A stretch of 64,000 nucleotides of DNA from Symsagittifera roscoffensis (lineage: Eukaryota > Xenacoelomorpha > Acoela > Convolutidae). The position numbers and the translations under genes were made by a program. This document shows positions 1 to 9,600 of this stretch, one piece after another. The stretch lies in contig NC_087066.1 of assembly GCF_963678635.1 (NCBI RefSeq), positions 58,918,312 through 58,982,311 on the forward strand, in the 5' to 3' direction. The notes beneath the pieces are model-generated. The model was not told where the DNA came from. It saw nothing but the letters and a program-made list of their open reading frames with translations, and ran no database searches. The first letter of the stretch is position 1, and every line of letters begins with the position of its first letter.

Positions 1-1480
1 TAGTCTAAAAAATTTGATCTATTTCCAGATAATAAGTATCCTGCATAGGGTATTTTTAATACTGCTAGTGCAAGTGATTGTAATATTTGTGTTCGTTCTA
101 ATTCGCATAGGTGGTGTAGTGTTTCTAATTCGGAGAGTGACATTTCTTGAAAAATTCGGCTAATTGTATAATCTAGTTTCATATCTAAATGAATATCATA
201 GTGGATATTACCGAAATATGTAGTATTCATTAGTGATAATTCTTGTAAGCGTGTGCTTCTGGTGTCATGGGGTTTTAGATGTCCACCAGGTTGTCCGTTG
301 CTTTTTTCAAAATTAACTGGTATATAGGATGTTCCTTCGTTTAGAGGATGACCTGTGGCATATGGGTCGATTTTTACTTTTCCAGTGGTCATGTCGAATC
401 CTTTTTCGTATTCAACTAATATTTCAGAGTATTGTGTTCTGTGAAGTGGATTCCTGTATTTACATGCAAGTTCTGTTTCTTGATATATTTGAAAACGTGT
501 CAATTTATTTTCTATATTGTCTATGTTTCTAAAATTAGAACTTAGTTTTCGTGATGGATGGACTTGTTCATATGGAATTGATTGTATAAAATTTTTTTCG
601 TGAAATTTTATCATACGAGCGTGTATTTTTGCTACTTAAAATGTTGTACATGTATCTTCGGGGAACCAAACAATTGTTGCTTGTGTTCTCGTTGTAGGGT
701 CGCAATAACCTTGATCATTTTTACAAGGTAATCGGATTCCTTGATAGATCATTGTATTATCTGATAAATCTCGTGTTAGTTGTATTTTTTCGAGTTGTAT
801 TTTCCAATCAAAAAACATTATTTCTTGGTATCCTTTATTTTTTGTGTCTGCTTTGCAGTTTGATGGGTCATTTATACCAATGTGTGGTATCCAATGTTTA
901 TCGTGTAGGTCATAGGTTAATCGTCCGTGTGCGCCGTTAACGGGTATTTTTCGTCTAGTTTTATATGTCCTTGGTGTCTTTCAAGTTGTGATTGATGTAC
1001 AGAGTCTGGAAAAACTTGAAAATTAACTAACTTTCTTTGGGAGTTTTTATTTTGTGTGATGTTTAGTCTAAGTAATTCATTTTTACAATCGTCGGGATTG
1101 AGATGTAAAAGACGTTCTATATTGCTTTGATAGAATGATTCATGGTCAAGTCGGTTTTTGTTTCCATTCGAGACTTGTGAACCATGTACTTTCTTTTCGG
1201 AAAATGTTGCTGTGAATTTATAACCTGTAACTGTTGTTGCTCGGGCTTTTGAATAGAGTGTTGCTATTACATCTGTGGTTTCTATAGCTTGTGGTTCTGT
1301 TTCACATTGTGATACTTGATTTATTGCATATTTATGTAGTGTTTTTTGTTCATTTTCTTCACAATCGTAATGTGTTACTAATAAATCTTGTGGTCCTGTA
1401 CGAGGGGAAGGGTTAATGTTTTGATTTGAGATTACTAGAAAAAGGAGTTGGAGAAAAATTAATAATTTTAGAATATACAT
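1..1480 (-). pseudogene. Envelope-like glycoprotein ORF D, copy 1 (broken, runs off window)
   Basis: The ORF starts at an ATG at 1480 that overlaps the ORF C stop by 13 nt. Residues 1-18 form a hydrophobic signal peptide (MYILKLLIFLQLLFLVIS), followed by a Cys-containing ectodomain-like region with several N-X-S/T sites. Position after pol, the signal peptide and a membrane anchor seen in copies 2 and 3 suggest a surface/fusion protein, as in env-bearing Metaviridae. The fusogen class is not identified. Two lesions are visible against copies 2 and 3: a 1-nt deletion near 940 and an in-frame TAA at 636-638. A conserved Cys of the other copies is Gly here (HGSQ versus HCSQ). The reading frame continues to position 1. 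Confidence 0.6.
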
Positions 1481-2604
1481 GTGTATGATAATCCTGAGTA
1501 TGGATTATAAAATGTAATGTAGCCAATTGTGTTTTTGGTATATCTGTCGTATTTGTATATTACTTCAGTAGTTATAAACGGTGGTGGTAGTGATTGAGCT
1601 GTTATGTTAGGTGGATTTAATGGGTAGGGATGTTGGGTAATATTGTTTAACTTAACTGTGATTTCAAACTTTAATTGTAAACTGTTTTGTTGGAGTATTT
1701 GAATATTGTGATCACGGATATCGTTGTGAATATCTTGGCGATATTGTAATCTATTAAGTGCCCAGTTATGAAGGCGGTTACTTTCCTGATGTTGTCCAAA
1801 TAGTGGTGGAGGTGCTGTAAATGTATTCCAATCTAGTCTTAAAGGAATATTTATTGATGATTGTTCTCGATATCTGGCGTCGAGATTATTTGGAAAATTT
1901 AAGTTAAAGGGTGGTGGTGAAAACTGGCTTATTGATGGTGTTGATGGTAGTGATAATGTTTCTGCTAGTGATGAGGATGTTGTTGTATCCGTAGAAATAT
2001 CTATGGGGTCATTGACTAAATTTGGTTCACCTTGTGTAAATGAATGTGTAGTCCAATATGGGAATCGTGATGTTTGGTTTGTGGGGTTGAAAGGATTTTC
2101 ACGTATTTGCTCAGATGTTGGTGTTGAACCTAAGTAATCTGATGGTAGGCTTGAGGTGCTACGTTGTGAAAGAAGCGTAGGGGTTTCTGGTAATGTATCA
2201 ATGGTGTTTTCTGGAGTGTTTTGTGATGGGGATTGAGGTATATCAAAGTGAACTCGTGGAGTTTGAAGATTTCTGTTTCGTCGAGGATGTATAATTTGTC
2301 TATTTATTTCGACTGTATTTTGGTTTTGACTAGAATTTTTTATTCTACTTAGTTCTTGTGGTAGTGTTGGGTATAGGTTATATGTTGGTTCGCTTAAAGG
2401 TGCTTGTCGTTGAACTGGTTCTAGTGGTTCTGATAAACGAGCATGTCGTTCTTCAAAAGTGTATGGATTGTCTTGAAAAGAAATTCGTGTAGATGTTTGA
2501 GGATTTTGAGTAGTTGAAGGTGGTGTTTGGTTATCTTGGGATGATGTCGGTGAAGACTGATTCTGTGACTGTTGGGTAGCAATTTTTGATGGATTTTTGA
2601 ATTG
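1468..2604 (-). CDS. ORF C, Ser/Thr/Pro/Gln-rich protein, no in-frame ATG (copy 1)
   Basis: An open frame of 378 codons between an in-frame TAA (2605-2607) and its own TAA (1468-1470). I found no in-frame ATG anywhere in it, so it cannot be translated as a free-standing AUG gene. The first half is low complexity (S, T, P, Q, N). The second half is more ordered and conserved, with the motif LFGQHQESNRLHNWAL and a C-terminus ending YNPYSGLSYTCIF. It starts directly after ORF B and its end overlaps the ORF D start. A conserved CAG|TCTTCACCG near 2530-2550 could be a splice acceptor. The frame is also open in copy 3. Function unknown; no family recognised. Confidence 0.65.
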   Translation of the reverse strand, partial: QFKNPSKIATQQSQNQSSPTSSQDNQTPPSTTQNPQTSTRISFQDNPYTFEERHARLSEPLEPVQRQAPLSEPTYNLYPTLPQELSRIKNSSQNQNTVEINRQIIHPRRNRNLQTPRVHFDIPQSPSQNTPENTIDTLPETPTLLSQRSTSSLPSDYLGSTPTSEQIRENPFNPTNQTSRFPYWTTHSFTQGEPNLVNDPIDISTDTTTSSSLAETLSLPSTPSISQFSPPPFNLNFPNNLDARYREQSSINIPLRLDWNTFTAPPPLFGQHQESNRLHNWALNRLQYRQDIHNDIRDHNIQILQQNSLQLKFEITVKLNNITQHPYPLNPPNITAQSLPPPFITTEVIYKYDRYTKNTIGYITFYNPYSGLSYTCIF

Positions 2605-2609
2605 TTACT

Positions 2610-2798
2610 TTAGTGGGAAGGTTTATGTTTATTATAGTATTCTTCCAAAAAAAGAATTAGAAGGATTGTTGCTAGGGCAAAAGTGAAGATTGCTTTCTTT
2701 ATACATTTACATATTGTCAAAATGAGGGATGATAAAAATGTTATGAAAATTACAAACAATAAAAAAATATCGGTTCTACTGAAAATTGTTCGTATCAT
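2610..2798 (-). CDS. ORF B, 62-aa membrane protein (copy 1)
   Basis: Small protein starting MIRTIFSRTDIFLLFVIF. It has two hydrophobic segments (about residues 11-30 and 36-51) separated by a short CKCIKK-type basic/cysteine loop, and a charged tail (EEYYNKHK). This predicts a two-pass or hairpin membrane protein. The ATG overlaps the ORF A stop in an ATGA (2795-2798). Near-identical proteins occur at the same place in copies 2 and 3, with few changes, so the protein sequence looks constrained. Size and topology resemble viroporin-like accessory proteins, but that is inference only. Confidence 0.75.
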   Translation of the reverse strand: MIRTIFSRTDIFLLFVIFITFLSSLILTICKCIKKAIFTFALATILLILFLEEYYNKHKPSH

Positions 2799-3025
2799 TT
2801 AGACAAGTTGTATAAATCGTACCTGTGGATATAATCAAGGGTTTTGGAAAGTTGGAGGAATAGTTCGAGAATAGTGTAGAAAATTAAAAAAATGTTACAA
2901 AAAATGATTAGGATTATTAGAAAAGATTGAAGTATATCAAAAAGAAATTTTATAAAGGTTTCAAGTATTGTAAAAAAATGTTTAAGATTTATGAGTATTT
3001 GAGTAACTGATTGAGAGAAGAGCAT
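2795..3025 (-). CDS. ORF A, 76-aa hydrophobic protein (copy 1)
   Basis: The ATG at 3025 follows the ORF X stop immediately (TAAATG, same frame) and the stop overlaps the ORF B start by 4 nt. The protein has a long Phe/Leu/Ile-rich stretch (about residues 15-57), enough for one or two membrane passes, and a conserved C-terminal amphipathic motif of the type LQLSxxLDxIxRYD. Copy 2 keeps an intact homologue (26754-26984); copy 3 is truncated by a frameshift. No known family recognised. The tight coupling to ORF B suggests joint expression. Confidence 0.65.
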   Translation of the reverse strand: MLFSQSVTQILINLKHFFTILETFIKFLFDILQSFLIILIIFCNIFLIFYTILELFLQLSKTLDYIHRYDLYNLSK

Positions 3026-3178
3026 TTAAGAAATGATCTCTTGGTCGAATATTTTTTGCTGTTTGAGGCGATTTTCTAGTGTGGTCGGATTATTTATTAG
3101 TTTTTTGACAAGTGGGTTGAGTTTTGTAAAAAATTGTTGGGGGCAATTTTCATGGTGACTGGGAGGTCGTCTTTTTCT
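3026..3178 (-). CDS. ORF X, conserved 50-codon frame without ATG (copy 1)
   Basis: Open frame from just after a TAA (3179-3181) to a TAA at 3026-3028, directly followed in frame by the ORF A ATG. The peptide begins RKRRPPSHHENCP and contains a core FFTKLNPLVKK that is retained in all three copies. Copy 3 keeps the whole frame without indels (53863-54027). There is no ATG, so it would need splicing onto an upstream exon, or non-AUG initiation. It is small, so chance openness cannot be excluded in one copy alone; cross-copy conservation is the support. Confidence 0.5.
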   Translation of the reverse strand, partial: RKRRPPSHHENCPQQFFTKLNPLVKKLINNPTTLENRLKQQKIFDQEIIS

Positions 3179-3623
3179 TTATTTTTGTTTGTCAAATGAT
3201 CCGGGGTATGGTGAGATTTTTATACTTTAGGCTAATTAAAATGTTCATTTTGTTACTTTAGGCTAAGTTAACAAATTTGCTTTGGGGGTATTCGTGGTCT
3301 GAGTTGGGGAAATATTGTTGATCTTTGGGTTATTAGATAAGGGAGGGGTACGGTATTATGGTGATATTTATTTTAGTTGTCAAGTTGGAGTGGTTTGCTT
3401 ATTTTTGACCTGGAGGTCGTAAAGTTATAGTTATAGATGTGCCTGGAGTTCTATATGATTCGTCTAATTGGTCTTAGTTTGAGTTAGAGAAAGTGACGGA
3501 TTGGATGAATCCTATTGGTTTATTTTGAACTAGAATTATTACTTACTTGTCAGCATGTTATTTTGAAAAATGTAAATGAAAAATGTTTCGAAGGTTTCAA
3601 GATAGTGAAGTATAATGTTAAAA
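3179..3623 (-). promoter_or_regulatory. Conserved non-coding block between gag-pol and ORF X (copy 1)
   Basis: No open frame is supported here. Two signals recur in all copies. First, a block at 3406-3448 reads on the sense strand as pyrimidine/TATAACTATAAC sequence followed by ACCTCCAG|GTC, which resembles a branch point and 3' splice acceptor. Second, a direct repeat TTAGCCTAAAGTA at 3223-3235 and 3254-3266, spaced 31 bp. Also a donor-like AAGTAAGT near 3545. The region could supply the acceptor for spliced RNAs of the downstream array, or a promoter. Confidence 0.45.
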
Positions 3624-6600
3624 TTACTTTTGAAATTCCACTTTCTTTAAAACTTTAGATTGGGGGATGAATATTTTATAGTTTTTACGTGGTTGATTTC
3701 GGAGTCTTGTTGTTTTTCTATTTTCTGATTTGTCGATTTGTTCTTGGGGTATTATTTGTTCGGTCATTTTTCTATTTTTTCTTTGTTTTGGAGATTCTTT
3801 ATGGTTTTGTGTATTGATTTTGGTGGCGATTGGTTTTGTGTTTTGATTTTCGGTGGGGTTATCATTTTGTTCTGTGTTTTTCAGATTTGGTTCATTTTGA
3901 ATGATTTTTAATCCTGTGAAAGAATATAATTGAGTTAATTCGCGGAGTGCGTATTCTTTTGGGTAATAAGGTAATAGGTTGTTTCGATGTTGAACGATTT
4001 CTTTTTTGTTTGAGTCGGTAATTTTATATGTGACATCAGTGGGTTTTGCAATTATTTGGTATGGTCCTTTTCGAAGGGGTTGTAATTTTTTAGAAATTCC
4101 TTTTTGTGTATTAAAATTAGGTATTAAAACAAATGTTCCAATTTTTAAATCGGAGGCTGGTGTAAAACGTGAATTGATTTGTTCATTAATGTTTTGTCTT
4201 TGTAATAACTTTTTTGTTATTTTTTGATAAATTTCATTGTGTTTTTTATCTCTATTTAGAATCCATTCGGTGTGTGTACCGGAGGCTAGTTTAAGAATTT
4301 GTGGGTGATGAAAATGATCTTCATCGTGTGTATGTAAAGGTAGGTTATAACAAATTGAGTCTTTATTTGGTTGACAATAACCTTGTGCGTTTTTATGAGA
4401 ATTTGCTGTAAACATTATTGGTTTGCGTGGCTTTTGGTTAAAAACCATTTCGTATGGTGACATTCCTAAAGTTGTCGTAATTTGTGAATTATATGCTAAG
4501 GGAAATAATTTTACATCTGCTGACCATTCGGTATATTTTGTATCATTTCCGTTGATGATACATCTAAGATATTCTTGTAATGAACGGTTCATACCTTCGA
4601 CTAAGCCGTTTGTCCAAGGTGCATGAGATGTACGTGGTTTGTGTTTAATGTTATATAAATGACATAGTGTGATAATTTCATTATTTATGAATTCTGTACC
4701 GTTGTCTGTAACTAAAATTTCTGGTAGTCCGAATTTTGCTATCCAGTGTTCATAGAGTGTTGTGTAAGCGTAATAAGCGTTACAATGTGGTACTGGGTTA
4801 AGTGCTACATAATGTGTAAATGCGTCAACAATTACCATAATGTAGGAGTTTCCTTCTGATGAGGGTGAAATTGGTCCTTTAGTATCAAATGAGATACGAT
4901 GATTAAAGTACAAACTTTGTCCTTTAAAATCTTGTTTTTTTGCTATTTGTTTTTGATTTGGGTAAGGTTTATTTAGTTGACATACTATACAATCATTGCA
5001 TAGTACTTTTATCCAAATTGGTGCATTTGGGAAGTAAAAATTTTGTATAAAATTTGAATATGTTTTCTCTGATCCAGAGTGTCCTTTAATATTTTGTGTA
5101 TGTGAAATATTAAAAGCTATAAGAATCATACTTATAGGGAGACATGGAACTGTAGATTCATTCAGGTTATACTCTAAAAGGTCTGTATTTTCGTTAATGG
5201 TTGTGTTGTTAAATTTGCGAAAGTATCGGAGGAGTGTTTTGTTTCCTAGAATGGTTGAATCTGCTTTGATAGGTTTAGTTTTATATTTGTGCCATGATTT
5301 CAGTTGTCGAATTACTGGGTCAAGGTTTTGATATTGTTTCAGTGTTGAAATTGTAATTGTTTCTGTTGGGGGGAGAAAAATGTTTTCGATTTCTAATTTA
5401 GATAAGGGTATTGTATCAAGTGGGTCGTGAAGGTCAAAAACTTGATTTATTGTGTATTTTGAATCATTTGTTTGTGGTCCTGATAAATTTATTTTATCAG
5501 TTAAATCTTCTTTTTCAATTAGTGGAAAATGGTCTTTCTTAGGCAGGTGTTGTTTTGTTCGTTTTTGTTGGGTGTTATTTTTTATCCATTGAGAATATGG
5601 GATTGGTTTGAAAGTTGATGTTCCAAGTAGATCAACTTCATAATGATTATTTTGACAATCTAAATAAAGTGGGAAATGTTGTAAATTATTTATTTGTGAT
5701 TGTTCAATATCAGTTTTTACTGCATATTTGCATTCCAATCGGGGTGATGTTTCGTTTTCTGCAAGGTAGAATTTTATGTTTTTGGGTATTTCAACTGTTG
5801 TTTTTCGTGTAAGTAATTCAGGTGGTGTATTTCGACTTAAGGTGTCTGGTAATGCAAGATTTTTTCCTGCAGTCCAAACTATATGTAAGTTTGGAAATTT
5901 CATTAGAATTAGTTGAAATCTGTAAACTCGGTGGTTTGGGTTAGATTTTTGTGTAAAGAGAAAGATGATTGGTTTATGGTCTGTGAATAGAACTGTTGGA
6001 TGTTTTGATCCAAGTATCAGAAATTCATATTCTGTTAGTGTATATATTATGGCTGTACATTCTCTCATTAGAGTTGAGAGTCGTAGCTCTGCTTGAGTGA
6101 ATAATCGAGAATTTGCTGATATGAGGTTCATTTTATTTGTACCATTATGTGATTGTAATAGTGCTGCACCGATGCCAAAGTTCGAAGCATCGCACATTGC
6201 ATAAAATGGTTGATTTGAATCTGGAATTGTGTTTGAAATTTGTTCAGTTAAAAGTTTCTTTATTTCTTCAAATCGTGTTTGATGTTCTGTGTTCCATTCA
6301 AAATTATTTTGTTGTCTAAGGATGTTATAAAATGGTCGTAGATATAATTGCATTTTATAAACATATTTACTTAAAAAGTTTAACATTCCAAGAAATTCTT
6401 GGATTTTCTTTTTATTTGTTGGTGGTTGAAGTTTTTGAATAGCGTCAATGCGTGATTTCAATGGAGTGATTGTTTTTCTTTCTATATTATGTCCTAAAAA
6501 TTTAACTCTTGTCAAAAAGAAGTGTGATTTATCGGGGGCGGCCTTCAGATTTTCGTTCTGAAGTATTTGGTGATATTTTTCTAAAACATTGAACATTTCG

Positions 6601-9600
6601 TCTTTTGTTTGTGATTGCATAAAAACATCGTCTAAATAGGTGATTGCGTTTTTCTTGAGTATCAGTGGTCTAAAAATTTTGCTCATAAAAGCTGAAAATG
6701 CTGCTGGTCCTATGGATATTCCATAGAATAAGCGGTTGAATTCATATTGTTGGTTTCCGATAACAAATTGTGTTAAACGTCGTGATTGTTCATCTAGTGG
6801 CATTTGATTGTATGCACTATTCATATCGGCGGTTGTAAAGTATTTGCCGTTTATTTTTGTTAAAATAACTTGTATTGGTTCAATGGGCCAATTACATTTT
6901 GATTCATCTATGAGTGAATTGAGGTATCTAGCGTCGAGAACGATTTTTAATGATTCTCCTTTAGCTAGAATGATAACGGGGTTGATAAATGTGTTGCCTT
7001 TTGGTTGTTCTTCTTTATTAACTGGTGATATAATGTTGTATTGTTCTAAAATATCGAGTAATCTGTTCACTTTATCATGTAAGTGAATTGGTACTTTACT
7101 TGCTCTCTGTTTTTTGAAAACTGCGTCTGGTTTTAACGGGAGATGTAGTGATGAACTGATTTTCCCAACATCGAATTTTGATGTTGCATAGACTGATGAA
7201 TATTTAATTAGCTGTTTGGCTAATTTTTCGAATTCGTCTTGTGTTATTTGTGAATGTTGGAAATTAAACATTGTTAAAAATTTTTGTTGGTCCTCTGTGT
7301 AGTTACTTATGTTGAATGTAGGTTTGAAATATGGAGTTTTTGTGAAATAATCCGTATTTCTGTTTTCGTTACTTATTATATTATTTATAGATAATTCTTC
7401 ATTAAGAATTGTAGATTGGCAAATATCTAGTAATTGGAGTATATTATTTACGCGATAGGCTTTTTCGTGTATTGGTGATATTGTAGCGTTGGTTTCACAA
7501 TATCCTAAAAGTCCTAAAGGTAATGTTACTTGGTAAGGTGTGTTGTTATAGACATGTAAGGAAATGATATCTGAATTCGAATTTTTCAAATATTTTATGG
7601 ATGATATTGTGATTTTGAAAAATTTGTGAATAGGTTTGAATTCAAATTCTGACATATAAAAATTTTGTTTGTTTTGTTCTTTATCATATTGGTGAACTTG
7701 TTTGATTGAAAAATTATAGATATTTCCTGATAGTGGTTTCAAGTGTTTTCTTTGTTGGTTAAATATCGGGTAGAATTTTGAAAAGAATGGTGGTTGTTTA
7801 TTTAATCTTTGAAAAAATGTTAAGGATGTTTCTTTTGTTTTTGTATATTTATCTTTGATTAATATTTTACTATTTAGTATGTTAATTGTTGGTATATACT
7901 TCGAAATAAATGGTATTCCAATGATATTATATTTAATGTCAGTGATATGGAATATTTGTTTAAATGGCTTATTTAAAATTTTGCTTTGTTCCATTGTTCT
8001 GGTGGGGAGGAGAAATAATTGGATTTTTCCGTAGTTTATCAATGTTGATCCTTGTGCTGTTGCTAGTTTGCTGGAGGTTTCAAGAGGTGTTAGCTTTGGG
8101 TGTAAAGTTTTTATTTCATTCCATGTGGGGATGTTTATTATGTTTGATTCTGCTCCTGAATCAATTAAAAAATCTATTTCAAGGTCTGGTGGTTGAAATT
8201 CTTTGTTTCTTGGGCTTTCTAAGAGAAATGGTATTGTCCAAATTTTTTCTTTGGGTTGTTCTTTTTGTATATTTTGATAAATGTGGTTTGTATTCAAGCA
8301 TTTTGTTTTGATATTTTTATTGGTTTGATCTGTAGTGTTAATCTCGTTTGTTTCTTGCGTCGTTGGTGTGGAATTTATGGGTGTAGTGTAATAATTTTGA
8401 AGAAATTCTGATTGATTTTCATATATGTGTGATGAAAAGGGTTGTTCATATATGACAGATTCATAGTCATTTTCGACTTTTATCATATTGATAGAAAGAG
8501 TGTTTTCAGTATCACTTTCTGAATCTGATGATGTACAGTTTATTTGATTGAGTTGTAACGTATCAGTTACTGTGTCATCAATACCTGGAGGGTCTGATGT
8601 TGTTTCTGGGTTAGACTGTACTTGATTGATTTGTCTTTGATGTTTAGGTGTACTACTTCTGTGGCGATTATTAGAATTATTATAGTTATTATTATTCCGG
8701 TGTGGTGATTGGGAATAATTTCTATAACGATTATTATAACTTGAGTGTCGATTTTGTGAATTATTTCGCGATCTGTTTTGGTAATTATTGTTTGGTCTGT
8801 TATAGTTCGATCTATTATATGAGTTATTCCTTGATTGACTGTTCGGGTAATTCTGGTTTCGGTTGTTTGAATAACTTCTATTTCGATTATAGGAGTAGTT
8901 TCTATTCCTATTGTATGATGAATTTCGTGATTGGTTGTTTGGATAGTAGTTATTTCTTGATTGGGAATTAGATCTAGAAACAAATCGTTGTGTATTTGAA
9001 TTTGATCTGGAGTAGTTATTTCGACTATTTGGTCTATTGTAGTGATTTTGTGATGAATTGTTCGTGTTTCTTCGTTCTGGTGATCTTCCTCTATAACTTG
9101 AGTTATATGGTGATTGATTTCTTGTATAATTTGTATTGTTCGGGAGTGGTTTTCCTGAACTGTTGTTGCTGTGGACTGTTTTGTTCGGTAGATTTTGATC
9201 TTTTTTCATGTATTGATAGAATGATTTATTTGGTTCTTTATATTTTTGAGGTTTATTTTGATTGTCTTGCTGTTTTTGTCTACATTCGGAAATACTATGT
9301 CCGTATCGTCGGCAATAATTACACCATTTTTTGAAAGATGGTTTGCCTTTAAAGTTCGGGTTCTTTTCGTAAATATTGAGTATTTCAGTGATTTTTTCAA
9401 CGAGGTCTGTCTCTGATTCCTGTATATTATTAATATTAGTGGGAGTCGTTTCAATTCTATTAACGTATTGTAATTTCAGATTTTCCGTTTCTTCTAGTTT
9501 CATCGTGATTTCTGCTTGTTCTAATTTGTCTACTAGTTTTCGAAAATCTAAATCGGGTTCTCGAATTGAAGAAGGATGGGATGCTCTCTTTTTTATTGCT

